Shown here: piece after piece, positions 11,620 to 24,400 of the stretch
Numbering within the stretch: position 1 is the first letter of the stretch
How the letters are laid out: every line of letters starts with the position of its first letter
Source: Lineus longissimus
Lineage: Eukaryota; Nemertea; Pilidiophora; Heteronemertea; Lineidae
Direction: 5' to 3'
Length of the DNA stretch: 64,000 nucleotides
NCBI RefSeq assembly: GCF_910592395.1
Contig: NC_088315.1
Location: 7,442,501 to 7,506,500 of the forward strand
The notes under the pieces: model-generated
Seen by the model: only the letters and a program-made list of their open reading frames with translations
The model's database searches: none
What the model was told of the DNA's origin: nothing
Program-made: the position numbers and the translations under genes

Positions 11620-14600
11620 GAACTGCTGTACCACATTTGGGTGACAATCATTTCTTTCTCCTCTACTTAATAAGTAACTCAATTAAAATCTCTGTACCAC
11701 TGCTATAACAGGGACAGCCAATCAGTTCTTTCTTCTAGTTAATTAGTAACTCGATTAAAATCTCTGTACCACTGCTGTCCTTTATTGGCGCAGCATGTGG
11801 TGAACCATCAAGGTCGCTACCCTCGAGCCAGCTGGATCAGGCAATCATTTATTTGTTGTTAGTTGATTAACTCGAACACAATCACCATACTGCTGTCTGA
11901 CAGCAGGATAGGACAATAACTTCATTAGCAATAAAATCACCATACTGGCAGCAGGATGAGACAATACCTTCTTTGTCCCACTTCATTAGCAACTCGATTA
12001 AAATCTATGTATACCACTGCTCTACGACATCTGAGCAAATCATTAATTTGTATCTTAATTACCATGCCTAAATCACAGCTATCTGACCTCTATGGTCAGC
12101 AGGATCAGCTAATGATTGTTTTGTCTTTGTGCACCACTGCTGTAACAGGGACAGCCAATCATTTCTTCTAGTTAATTAATGACTTGAATAAAATCTCTGT
12201 ACCACTGCTGTCCTTTATCGGGGCAGCATGGGGGTGAGCCAATAAGGCCTCGTTAAATAGTACATCCTGAAACCAGTGCTCTCACCAGCTTGACCAGCCA
12301 ATCATTTCTTTGTCCTTTGTTGATTAACTCGATTTATATCACCATTCTGCTGTCTGACATCTGGACAGCAGGATGAGACAATAACTTCTTTGTCCCACTT
12401 CATTATCAACTCTATTGCTGTACGACATCTGGGCAATAGGGTGAACATATCATTAATTTGTATCTTAATTACCATACCTAAATCACAGCTATCTGACGTC
12501 TATAGCCAGCAGGATCAGCTAATGATTGTTTTGTCTTTGTGTACCACTGCTGTACCACATCTGGGTAACAGGGACAGCCAATCATTTCTTTCTTCTAGTT
12601 AATTAGTAACTTGATTAAAATCTCTGTACCACTGCTGTCTTTTATCGGCGCAGCATGGGGGTGAGCCAATAAGGTCGCTACCCTCTAGCCAGCTGGATCA
12701 GCCAATTATTTATTTGTTGTTAGTTGATTGACTCGAATACAAATCACCATACTGCTGCTGTCTGACAGCAGGATGAGACAATAACTTCTTTGTCCCACTT
12801 CTTTAGCATCTCGATTAAAATCTATGTATACCACTGCTCTACGACATCTGGGCAATAGGATAAGCAAATCATTTCTTGCCCCTTGTTGATGTGTATCTTG
12901 TCTTTATGTACCACTGCTGTACCAGATCTAATGGGTAACAGGGACAACCAATCATTATTTCTTCCAGTTAATTAATAACTCAATTAAAATGTCTGTACCA
13001 CTGCTGTACCAGATCTGGTAACAGTCTCAGCCAATCATACGACATCTGAGCAAAAGGGTGTGCAAATCATTTCTTGGCCCTTGTAAATGTGTATCTTGTC
13101 TTTGTGTACCATATCTCATGGGCAACAAGAACAGCCAATAATTTCTTTCTTCTAGTTAATTAATAACTCTGTCAAAATCTCTGTACCACTGCTGTACCAG
13201 ATCTGGGTAACAGGATTAGCCAATCATACGACATCTGAGCAAAAGGGCATGCAAATCATTTCTTGCCCCTTGTTAATGTGTATCTTGTCTTTGTGTACCA
13301 CATCTGCTGGGTAACGAGGACAGCCAATCATTATTTCTTCTAGTTAATTAATAACTCTATTAAAATCGCTGTACCAGACCTGGGTAACAGGATCAGCCAA
13401 TCATACGACATCTGAGCAAATTATTTCTTGGCCCTTCTAAATGTGTACCACAGCTGATGGCTAACAGGGACAGCCAATCATTACTTCTTCTAGTTAACTA
13501 GTAACTCTATTAAAATCTCTGTACCACTGCTGTAGCAGATCTGGGTAACAGGATCAGCCAATCATACGACATCTGAGCAAAAGGGTGTGCAAATCATTTC
13601 TTGGCCCTTGTAAATGTGTATCTTGTCTTTGTGTAACAGGGACAACCAATCATTATTTCTTCCAGTTAATTAGTAACTCTATTAAACTCTCTTTACCACT
13701 GCTGTACCAGATCTGGGTAACAGGATCAGCCAATCATACGACATCTGAGCAATAGGGTGTGCAAATCATTATTTCTTCTAGTTAATTAATAACTCAATTA
13801 AAATGTCTGTACCACTGGTAACAGTTTCAGCCAATCATACGACATCTGAGCAATAGGGTGTGCAAATCATTTCTTGGCCATTGTTAATGTGCATCTTGTC
13901 TTTGTGTACCACTGCTGTACCACATCTGATGGGTAACAGGGACAACCAATCATTACTTCTTCCAGTTAATCAAAAAATTAAAAATCAAAATCTCTGTACC
14001 ATTGCTGTAGCAGATCTGGGTAACAGGATCAGCCAATCATACGACATCTGAGCAATAGGGTGTGCAAATCATTTCTTGGCCCTTGTAAATGTGTATCTTG
14101 TCTTTGTGTACCACTGCTGTACCACATCTGATGGGTAACAGGGACAACCAATCATTACTTCTTCTAGTTAACTAGTAACTCTATTAAAATCTCTTTACCA
14201 CTGCTGTACCAGATCTGGGTAACAGGATCGGCCAATCATACGACATCTGAGCAATAGGGTGTGCAAATCATTTCTTGGCCCTTGTTAATGTGTCAATCAA
14301 TATTTCTTCTAGTTAATTAATAACTCTATTAAAATCTCTGTACCACTGCTGTAGCAGATCTGGGCAACAGGATCAGCCAATCATACGACATCTGAGCAAT
14401 AGGGTGTGCAAATCATTTCTTGGCCCTTGTAAATGTGTATCTTGTCTTTGTGTACCACATCTGATGGGTAACAGGGACAACCAATCATTATTTCTTCCAG
14501 TTAATTAGTAACTCTATTAAAATCTCTTTACCACTGCTGTACCAGATCTGGGTAACAGGATCAGCCAATCATACGACATCGGAGCAATAGGGTGTGCAAA

Positions 14601-15075
14601 TCATTTCTTGGCCCTTGTAAATGTGTATCTTGTCTTTGTGTACCACATCTGATGGGTAACAGGGACAACCAATCATTATTTCTTCCAGTTAATTAGTAAC
14701 TCTATTAAAATCTCTGTACCACTGCTGTACCAGATCTGGGTCACAGGATCAGCCAATCATACGACATCTGAGCAATAGGGTGTGCAAATCATTATTTCTT
14801 CTAGTTAATTAATAACTCAATTAAAATGTCTGTACCACTGCTGTACCAGACCTGGGTAACAGGATCAGCCAATCATACGACATCTGAGCAATAGGGTGTG
14901 CAAATGATTTCCTTGCGCTTGTTAATTTGTATCTTAATTATCAGAGCTATCTGACGTCTAGCCAGCAGGATCAACCAATCATTGTTTTGTCTTTGTTAAT
15001 AAGTAACTCAATTAAAATAGCTGTACCACTGCTGTACCACATCTTGGTCACATGGTCAGTCAATCATTTTTTTCT
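11620..15075. repeat. Large ~187-bp minisatellite array
   Basis: About 3.4 kb of tandem repeats. The mature unit (best seen at 13,200-14,900) contains GTACCACTGCTGTACCAGAT, GGGTAACAGGATCAGCCAAT, CATACGACATCTGAGCAA, GGGTGTGCAAATCATTTCTT, CTTGTCTTTGTGTACCACAT, GGGTAACAGGGACAACCAAT and a GTTAATTAATAACT block. Each unit is itself a dimer of two related ~90-bp halves, both carrying ACCA..TCTG..GGGTAACAGG and a CCAATCAT. Early copies (11,620-12,700) have a different order and older divergence. CCAAT motifs recur dozens of times. Confidence 0.9.
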
Positions 15076-15079
15076 CCAA

Positions 15080-15311
15080 GTTAATCATTGCCCGACTGGT
15101 AACGATAGAAGGTCACTCCTATCGCGAAGGAGGTTATTCATTATATAGGACGTCAATTAAGTAAGCAGAAGGGAACATGTATGGAGAAGTACTTCTTATA
15201 AGTTAATTATAAGGACTTTTTACAAAGCATTTTCAGCCAGTTCGATTCAAACTCAAACGATACATGTACACAAAATTTTGATACATTGTACATAATGGAC
15301 ATGAAGATGTA
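15080..15311. other. No gene recognised
   Basis: Short AT-rich spacer between the minisatellite and the MITE. Nothing recognisable. Confidence 0.5.
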
Positions 15312-15648
15312 CTCTAAAACCTCGAATACAAGGTATGAGGTCCCATTCATTACAATGGTTTTGAATGGAGATGGGCCAATAGTCAGGTATTATTCTTTTA
15401 TCAATGCCAATGGAGTCGCATGTATTATAATCACGCGCTGACCTTGGCTGACATGGACAGTGAAACGAAATCAACATAACTTGTTATAGTAGGACCATTT
15501 CTTCTAATAAAAGAGACCCATTGTGTCGTTTCTTTATAATTGATATTGGGGAAAATTAATTTCATCATGACTTGCACCTTGAACAACATCCTCCTCCATT
15601 GTAATGAATGGAGGCGGAGCCTCAGACCTTGTATTCGAGGTTTTAGAG
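15312..15648. mobile_element. TA-flanked MITE (mariner-like non-autonomous)
   Basis: A 337-bp element with ~50-bp terminal inverted repeats. The left end starts CTCTAAAACCTCGAATACAA and the right end is its reverse complement, ending TTGTATTCGAGGTTTTAGAG. Similarity continues inward through CCATTCATTACAATGG. A TA dinucleotide lies directly outside each end (15,310-15,311 and 15,649-15,650), the target duplication expected of Tc1/mariner-type elements. It has no transposase frame. Family assignment rests on the TA duplication alone. Confidence 0.75.
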
Positions 15649-15649
15649 T

Positions 15650-16228
15650 ATATACTGTAATATCACAACAGCAGAAATTGTCTCTTCTGAAGGCTTTAAA
15701 CGCCATCTTCAGGGTAATGAAAGAACTGATTCCTTCAATGCGTTCACTCAGATGACTTCGTGAGGTTTTTGGAGAGTGGGTAGTGGGGGAGTGCTGAAAA
15801 GGAGGTCGTTAAAAAATAAAATACACCTAGGGAGCATATTTATCTGCCTCTGTTGATTCATTAAGCTCTGGTCTTGCATTGGGAAGCGATAGCAAAACCT
15901 TATTGAGCTATCTCCGATGGATTCTTTCCCTCGGGATCCAAAGAGGATGGGGGGGGGGGGGCATAGACGCTTGTGAGGGGCTACGCTTTGTTGAGACAAC
16001 ACATTTGCTTTTTGAAAGGTGTTACTTTCGTGCCTTAAAGCATTGACTGAAAGAATACTGCCTCATTGAATTGACGAAACAGAACGGAATGAACGGAATA
16101 TGATGGAACATGATAAAATTTAAAACAGTTGTGAAGATGTTTTCCAAAGGGAGGACCAGCGGGAGATGATGACGTGGCTTCTGTGGAGAGGGCGCCAGAC
16201 ATACATCCGTAGGTTGGCACGAAGTGTA
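15650..16228. other. No gene recognised
   Basis: Spacer with a 13-nt G run at 15,949. Short overlapping frames on the minus strand have no recognisable domain. Confidence 0.5.
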
Positions 16229-17219
16229 TGGGCGGTTATTACCGCAAATAAAGACAAACCAAAGCAAAGACACTTGTGTAGCATATCAAGGACACGTAGA
16301 TTGATACTCCTGGGCGGTTATTACCGCAAATAAAGACAAACCAAAGCAAAGACACTTGTGTAGCATATCAAGGACATGTAGATTGATACTCCTGTGTGTG
16401 CCACATCAAAGACATCTGGACCATACACCACGTCAAAGATAACGATGCGAAGTCAACAGGCGGCGCCACTGTAGATTGCTGGCGGCCGTACGCTGCCTGT
16501 TGACGTTGTTGTTATTTGCCACCTCTCTCCTATGGCAAGCCGTTTGCTTCAAAAAGTCGAAATGATTTTTTTTCTAGTCGAAATGATTTTTTTCTAGTCA
16601 AGATATTTTTTTTCATGTCAAGAAAAAAAATTTGAAATTAAATTTTTTTTTTCAAGTCGAGATATTTATTTTTCTTCTCATTTAACTTATTGAAGTTGAA
16701 TCAATTAATAAAAATTTCACTGCGAGAAAAAAATGATTATAAAAATAAAAATAGTCGCTTATATCAACAAAAACCTATAGTTGTCGAAATCGTTTTTACT
16801 TGTCCCAAGACGGTGGCGCCGCCTGTTGACTTCGCATCGTTATCTTTGATGTGGTGTATGGTCCAGATGTCTTTGATGTGGCACACATAGGAGTATCAAT
16901 CTACGTGTCCTTGATATGCTACACAGGTGTCTTTGCTTTGGTTTGTCTTTATTTGCGGTAATGACCGCCCAGGAGTATCAATCTACGTGTCCTTGATATG
17001 CTACACAAGTGTCTTTGCTTTGGTTTGTCTTTATTTGCGGTAATAACCGCCCAGGAGTATCAATCTACGTGTCCTTGATATGCTACACAAGTGTCTTTGC
17101 TTTGGTTTGTCTTTATTTGCGGTAATAACCGCCCAGGAGTATCAATCTACGTGTCCTTGATATGCTACACAGGTGTCTTTGTTTTGGTTTGTCTTTATTT
17201 GCGGTAATAACCGCCCATA
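16229..17219. mobile_element. Foldback element with tandem-repeat inverted arms
   Basis: The left side has two head-to-tail copies of an 82-bp unit (GGGCGGTTATTACCGCAAAT ... GATTGATACTCCT) and then a ~77-bp block containing ACATCTGGACCATACACCA and GAAGTCAACAGGCGGCGCCA. The right side has the reverse complement of that block (16,811-16,887) followed by four reverse-complement 82-bp units up to about 17,213. The ~340-bp centre is extremely A/T-rich with poly-T/poly-A tracts. Candidate 8-bp target duplications GAAGTGTA (16,221) and GAAGTGCA (17,220) differ at one base. The form matches Foldback/Galileo-type elements; there is no coding capacity. Confidence 0.75.
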
Positions 17220-17269
17220 GAAGTGCAGGAATACAATTATTGTTCACAAGATAAATGGATACTATAAGT

Positions 17270-18690
17270 GCTGCCACTTGAACAGTAACTCTATACTATC
17301 ATTAATAGTGTCAGTCAGGCAATCAGTTCCGTTAATTCAACGAGGCCAGCAGCAAATAGGAGTTGGTCCGAAATGGAATGATTTACTTACCACACGTAAA
17401 TGGTGCTGTGCCCGTCCTATTCATATGGTCCTATTGCACGTATTGAGTCTGATGTTAACCGTCATCAAAGACCATCGTCGTTTCGTTCGAGCGTTTCCTT
17501 TTCCGCAGCGCTTTTACAGCATTCTCACTATACAGCCCATCTCAGTTGCGTAATATGGAAAAAAGAAATCAAATAGCCATTAGAAATCTGTGGTGAAAAG
17601 GATCGACTTAACAGTCAGAAACATCTATCAGAATTTTAACACGGCTGCGACGGCAGCATCCAACGAGCGATATGCGTACAAAGCTGAATTTTCTTTCAAG
17701 AAGTTTCGAGATCAACGACATATTACTTTGGATGAGCTTTACTGTAAAATCGGTCAGGAACAACAAGCGTACAAAGCTATATTTGCAGAACGGGACCATT
17801 CTACACATTTGTTCATCGCAGGACGTCCGAGAAAGTGCTGTTATCTGAACAATTCTAGGAGGCCAAAAAACTTGGAGTTTGTCCGAAATGAACTACTTAC
17901 CACGCAAATGGTGCTCTGCCGGGCCCGTCCTATACATATGGCCCTATTGAACGCCTTACAGCAAAGCCCATCTCAGTTGCAAAATATGGAAAAAAGAAAT
18001 CGAATACCCATTAGAAATCGTGGTGAAAATGATCGACTTGACGACCACAGACATTTGAAACATCCATCAAGAGCTTTGTTTTCTATTTGAATGGCTGCGA
18101 TACCTACGATAGCTACATGCAACAGTTTTAGCGATATGCATACAAAGCTATATTTGTTCCAAGAAGTTTCGAGATCAACGACAGATTATTTTGGATCAGA
18201 GTTACTGTAAACTCGGTCAGGAACAACAAGCGTGCAAAGCTATATTTGCAGAACGGGACCATTCTACGATACATTCTTTCATTGCGGGGCGTATATGTCC
18301 GCGAAAGTGGTGTCATCTGAACAGTAACTATGTCGATCCGCGGCATTCCGTTCAGTTTATTCCGTCAATTCGATGAGGGAAGCAAAGCTGGAGTTTGTCC
18401 GAAATGAACCACTTACCATGCAAATGGTGCTCTGTCAGTCCTTTTCATATGGTCCTATTGAACGCCTCGAGTCTGATGTTGAATGAACCGCCCATCGTCC
18501 TTTCGTTTCAGCATTTCCTATGATGGTCTGACTGCATCTCGTTTACAGCATCCAGACTATACAAACCATCTCTGTTTCGAAATATGGAGAGAAAAAAGCC
18601 ATTAGAAAACTGTGCCTCTCGCCATTGTATGGCGTCTTTTACGCGGATTAGCGTACAAAGCTATATATCACGGACAACAAAATGGCGGTC
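17270..18690. repeat. Three diverged copies of a ~480-580-bp repeat
   Basis: Three units start near 17,278, 17,848 and 18,318. Shared landmarks in order are CTGAACA.T..., a TTGGTCCGAAATG or TTTGTCCGAAATGAAC motif, CAAATGGTGCTCTG, CATATGGTCCTATTGAACGC, an ATATGGAAAAAAGAAATC block with CCATTAGAAA, GCGTACAAAGCTATAT and CAGAACGGGACCATTCTAC. Copies 1 and 2 share a longer 3' part (TCGAGATCAACGACA...TCGGTCAGGAACAACAAGCG). A 166-codon frame at 17,590-18,090 runs across the copy boundary and is not preserved between copies, so I read it as chance. Confidence 0.75.
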
Positions 18691-19130
18691 AACCTTCTTG
18701 TCCAAAGCTGAAAATTTTACGTGGTCTCAAAATAAACCGGGAAATGCCGACATTGCGATTTGTCGAAAATACATTTAAATCATTTCAACGTCTGCAGGCG
18801 TACGTCCTTCATAGTAAAAGTTGTGACAAGGCTTCTCTATCGAAGTTTGGAGAGCGTCGGGATTCTTCGTCTTACAGAGACACCCTCGTGAAGCATTTTT
18901 GAGAAGGGTTATGTTGGAAAGATATCAACTTTCACCTTGATAAAGGTGAAGACAGGGATGTACTTCGCGTCAAGTCGTAAATAAATAAAAGAATTATAAA
19001 CACTTACCAGAATTTATTGATATTCTTCGCAAAATTTGTGAGAAATCGGCATTTTGTGTTCAAGAAGTTGATGGCCGCCGCCAAAGTCCAGGGTTCGTTG
19101 TTTGCCACGTTGGCCTATGTCTTCTGACGT
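18690..19130. other. No gene recognised
   Basis: Sequence following the three-copy repeat, perhaps a degraded extension of it. A 96-codon frame ends near 18,902 without recognisable domains. Confidence 0.45.
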
Positions 19131-19310
19131 CATATCATGCGACCCTGCACCATATCATTGACCAATCAGAGGTAGTTATTTTGTAACGAACATCATGAGG
19201 TAACTCGATAGACACACTCGAATCATATCATGTGACACTGCGCCATATCATTGACCAATCAGGGGTAGTTATTTTGTAACGAACATCATGAGGTAACTCG
19301 ATAGACATAC
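19131..19310. repeat. 93-bp tandem duplication
   Basis: Two adjacent copies of a unit running from CATATCATG through CCATATCATTGACCAATCAG, GTAGTTATTTTGTAACGAAC and ATCATGAGGTAACTCGATAG, offset by 93 bp with few differences. Confidence 0.9.
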
Positions 19311-20830
19311 ACACCCGAATCACTTTCAGCCATGTGACTCCCATCTGAGACCGCAATGAAACCCATGCGGGTTGGCTAAGCCATGCGGGTATCGCATCCA
19401 TCCAAATATCAGTTGAAAGAAATAATAGGCCTATCAAAAAGTCTATTGAAGCAATGAAATACGTCCACTCCCTAATTTGACCAAAGTATGCATAATCGTC
19501 GCGCGACTTAGCTTTATTTCCTTGGCCATACTGTGCTATCGGCCCCACCCCATCAACTCAAGATCTTGGCCCCCAAAACTTGCCAATATAATACATGTAG
19601 TTGCATAATTTGTCCGGCGAAACATCAGCAACTGTCCCGACATGGTGGTGACTTGTCTTTAAGACACAGCTTTGGAATGAACATTGGGACATCATTCTCT
19701 TTCTCACTCAGGCCGTTGGCAGTACGCAGTTGTTAAATTACCTGGATATTCAAGGCTCGAGAGGTCGAATACTTTGCTATCTTACAAGATGATTTGTTAC
19801 CTTAATCCAAAATCCTTCCACATGGGTGCAACAGGGACACAAGACTAGGGACTGTATTAAGTGTCACACCAGTACGTTCATAACTTGCCAACTGACATCC
19901 GAGCAACACAAAGTCACAATCACAAACATTGTCACAACCTGGGGACAAGTGGCCGTGGTAGGAGGGCCTGGCTCAGGAGGTTTGGGGCTAAATTTACTTC
20001 CACATGTCAATTTTTGAAGGCTGGCAACAAGGTTGAGATGCCAGGACCGATTCAGCCCGGTTGTTGCGCTCTCATCTCTCTCCTTTTGTCGGCGACAGGG
20101 TAGATTACCAGTTCTGATTCGGCCCAGGTTGTGGCAGTCTTATCTTCCTCATCGTCCAGCAACACGGTGGAGCCAACAAATCAGATTCGGTCTCGTCTGT
20201 CGAAGGTTTCTCACAGGGTTGGTGACACGACTTTGTTGCTATAAGCCCAATATGGTATGGTTTTGAATGTCTCATCTTTTCCAATTTGGTTCAATTTGGT
20301 ATGGTTGTAAACAAGTCACCTAGCCTCACGGTGTAGAAGTAGAAAATGTCTCCCTGGGAAATTCTCCAGCAATTTTTAATTCTGATGGATTACCGTCTAT
20401 GGCCCATCTGGAAAGATGGAGGATGTGCCAGGCTCACTTTCGTCTGGGTGTGACAGTCGCATGTTTTTCTCCAAGTCGACAATACGGTAGAGCTATCATG
20501 CTCAGCTCAATATGTTTATTCTCTGCGTGGCGGAAAGACGGTCAAGATGCCAGGTCTGATTAGGTCTGGCTTTTTGTGGCTGTCTCATCCCTCTCACCTC
20601 CACGGTGACACGGCTTAGCAACCAGGCCAAATTCGGTCTGGTTGTACATTTAGCTGTCTCATGGCTTCAGTAGACCAGTCGGCAAACTTTAATACCGCAA
20701 TTCCGCCGCAATCCAACTTTACCCCTGAGTATTGATCTCACTCCTACAAAAGTACATTGAAAGAAAATTGTCACTTTTGACGATAAATCGATTGTCAGAC
20801 AGAGATTGATAATTGACTTTTTCATTCGTT
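19310..20830. other. Intergenic, with degenerate repeats
   Basis: No gene recognised. From about 20,020 to 20,660, diverged repeats share GATGCCAGG, GATT.GG.CTGG and a CTCTC.TC...CGGTG pattern and look like an old tandem array. Overlapping short frames here track these repeats. Confidence 0.5.
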
Positions 20831-20836
20831 TTTATT
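20831..20836 (-). terminator. Candidate poly(A) signal for the 823-aa gene
   Basis: AATAAA on the minus strand, about 580 bp past the predicted stop codon at 21,413. It is chosen only because it is a canonical hexamer in the right place. Confidence 0.3.
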
Positions 20837-21412
20837 GGTCTCTGTTGCTACAGTTTTACCAGTTCGTGAATGTCTTACACAGTTTAATTATGGGCACAAT
20901 TTTTCCCGTTGTTTTTATCAGGGTTGATACAAATGAGGAAAGAAAAAGGAGATTGGAATTCTTGGTTCCTTCATTTGAGTTGTCCTGGACTTTTCTTAGT
21001 ATGAAGACCATTCACTCGGTACTGCCACTTGACCCTTAATGTTTTGACATTCAGGCGCATATACAGCTAGAAGGGGAGAGCAGGGGGCAAATGCCCTGTG
21101 AAAGCATAAAAAACTGTGTTTTTGACTATGATTTTGGAAGAAAAAATTATCAAATTTACGTGTCGCCGATGCAAACAACGGGTATGTACCTGCTTCAGTT
21201 CGCGACAAAAGACATGAAAATGGCAACGAGCGGAAAAGTCTTGTCATCATTGAAAAGACTATCATTTTTTACAATAGATGACTGGGGGAAATCATTCTTT
21301 GGCCAAGCATCTCATGCCATGCTTTGAAATGTCCAAAATGTCCCTTGCAACTGTTCGTAATCAGGTTGTCTTTTGCCACACCGAAGAACTGACCGTGAGT
21401 GTTTTAGCAACG

Positions 21413-24400
21413 TTATAGAATGGTACAACCCTCTTCGGCGACCTCTTCGTCTGTGTGTTCTTTGAATGATCCGTGGAAAAGCGTGACACAGGCCCGGGCG
21501 TGGTGGTGGGATGCTGCAAATGGGTCCTCTGGGTCGACCTCGCCTTCTTGGTTGGATGGTATCATGACAGTTTGGAGTGAGAGCGACAAGTTTTGATCTT
21601 AAAATCGAAAAAAGCAGATACAGTATATGTGGGGATATTGAATGACAGATATTGAGTTGCATTGATTTCCTTATTTGTATTGGCTAGTGAGGCCCTTAGT
21701 CGTAAGAAACTGTGTTTTTTCCAAGACGACAGTAAGGAGGAATAGAGATTTCCCCGCTAAACTGCCTTATAGTAAGCATGGGAAGAGGGAAATCTGACAC
21801 TAACGTCCTTATGGACTATATTCTGACAACACCTTAAATACACGTATGCGCTGATGAAGCCAAGTGTAGTTTCGTAAGCAAGCGGAAAAAGGAAATACTT
21901 GGAATGACCAAACGTGGGCGCTACGGCAAAACACACAGCTCACTCACCCTGTTTCCCATTCTGCACCCGAATCCACTCGTGCACTCGCCACATGGTTTCC
22001 TCGAAAGTGTCGTACTTGATCTCTGCCATCTCGTTATCTTCCTTCTTCTTGTTGGGGATGAACACGGTGCTGTTAATGAACATGGGTTTGATTTGGACCT
22101 CATCTGCCAGGGCCATTGGGCGCTTGTACCAGACACGAATGATACGGGACCAGGGGTTGTTGTGTTCGAGTGAGAGGACGGGTTCTTCAAGTTTGAGTTT
22201 TTCATCTGAAAAAATTGCAGTTTAAAATACTATATAATATTTTGTCAACCAAAAAATGTTTAAAGCACAGTGCTTTTCATGAAGAGATGTTGGCTGATCC
22301 GTCTGCCTTGGCAATGGGCCCGAGTGCTTGTACCAGACACGGATGAGACAGGACCTCGGCTTGCTGTATCCCAGGTCATGATGCTTTCATCTAAAAGTGT
22401 CGCATAAATATTTTTGTATCTATAAAAGTATGTTTAACCCAGATCCTTTGGCTCGTCTTTCCGTTCAGAAGTCTGATTCCCGTTTCAGTTTCTCACTACC
22501 TTTTTCAGACGCATTACTTTAATAGTAACTGCATGGGATTTTGGTCAAAGGTTGACGCCCAACTTCGCGGGGCGCAGACCCGACAACTTGCATGCTTCAA
22601 AGGGATGCCTACCTTTGCCGGCATTGATGCTAACCACCTGGGCGTTGGTGATGATAATCTCCTCTTTCGTTGCCGCCCACCTGCTGGCCCTCCGAAGTGT
22701 GGCTGATACGGACTCAAATGTTTCATCCTCCCACTTCATGGGAGGAAAGTCTTCGTAGCCTGCAAGGAAATATTTTTTGTTGGTGTAGAAGCGACTGTGA
22801 AAGTTTGAAATTTCCGTTTCACACAAAGGGAGAGTTCTTACTTCCTTTTGCCACAAGCAAGGACTCCTTTTAAAGTGAATCGAAGAATCACGAGTTGGGT
22901 CGATTTCCGGGATCGATCGGCCATCCCCTTCTTACCGATTGTCTCATAACGATATCCTCCCGCCAGATGCCAGACCCTGATGCAGTAGACATCCAACCTC
23001 CGGTGGGAGAAGGGTTCATACGTCTTCTGAGCGTCAAGGTCCCACGCGTGGTGTCCAACGAAGACGCGATCGACCTCGCAGTTTAGGATCGGACCTGTAA
23101 AAGAGGAAACCACTTTAGCTTAGTTCCTAAACAACGGACTGACCAGGAAGGGCGTACATCCTTCCTTTACTATAATTTGCCGTATTTTCATTTACTGTCG
23201 TCACCTCTTCAAGAAGTCGTACCTTCAATGGGCCAGCTTGGAGTATTTTCGTTGAAGCGATCGACTGTCTCCTCAAATGATTCATAGATTGGCGTATGGT
23301 CCGGGTGCTCGCCCTCCTTGACCGGCTGAAGGAGGGTCTGCCTGAGGAGGAAGGGAGGGCCTTCGTTTTCCATGCTGTACCAAACTCTGCATTTATAGAG
23401 GACTGGTGTTAAATTATGTGTGGTCGAATGATCAAACGGGAAAGCCGGAAAAAAGAAGAAATTATTGGAGCCATCATTTTGTTTTGGTTAGCTTCTGATA
23501 CCTTACCTGATTGCTTTCAAGATTGGAGCCCTGTTGTGCCTGACGGCGGTCCCCGCCTTGACGGTCACCCAGTCTGTCGACATGGTCCACTCTCCATTGA
23601 AAGTGGGCTTGGTGCCCGCGCGGCCTCCCCAGGGCCGGAGATTCCTAGTTTCCACATTAACGACCTTGACCTGGCGGTTGGCGGACAACCAAACATTGGC
23701 TTCCTCGACGATGGAACTGGAATATTAGAGCGATGCCCAGTAAAAACATTAGCACATGAAACAATTAGCAAGCCGTATACCATTAGTCTGCTCTTGCCCC
23801 TGGGAAGCAATCAAAATTAATGGACGTATGAAAAGGGTGAGCCGTAAAGCACCAGCACCTTCAACTGCAAAACCGATTCAACGCAATCTCTGATCCGAGA
23901 TGTTGTCGCCCAGGCTCATTCTAAGTCCACGCAGTCAATATTGTTTTTCATGAACTGACTGGACTAAATGGATGACTCAACCTACATGTATGGTTATGGT
24001 AGCTTATACCCATTGAAGAAATATCTTTCAGTCTTCGCGCTTGGAAGAACATCTTTGACAGGAATCGACGGAGGCGGGATATCTTGCAACCTTGGCGGGT
24101 ATACTGCGGTCTCATTGAACGCAAATATAGTTAAGAAACAGACAATCAAACTTACCTGAAAGACTCAAATTCCTCATCATCATTCATCGCCGGAACGAAA
24201 TCCCTGTAAGCTGGGGCTCTCTTCATCCCGGGCAGGAGGTTTGTAGCGTACCTCTTGATGGTCCGCAAGATAGAGCTGTTCTCTTGGGAAGGAGGAGGGA
24301 TGGAGGCCATGACTCGAGCTTCCTCGGCCGCTTCCTCTTCGCTTTGGACCTGTATTAAAGGGAAAGGAAGCCGGGGCTTGCCAAACCGGGTTTTATTTTC

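Noticed and set aside
17590-18090. 166-codon open frame as a gene
   Set aside because: It crosses the boundary between diverged repeat copies, is not kept in the other copies and has no recognisable domain.
23416-23820. 134-codon plus-strand frame
   Set aside because: It is antisense to exon 9 of the module gene (23,716-23,507), which has matching splice sites and phase.
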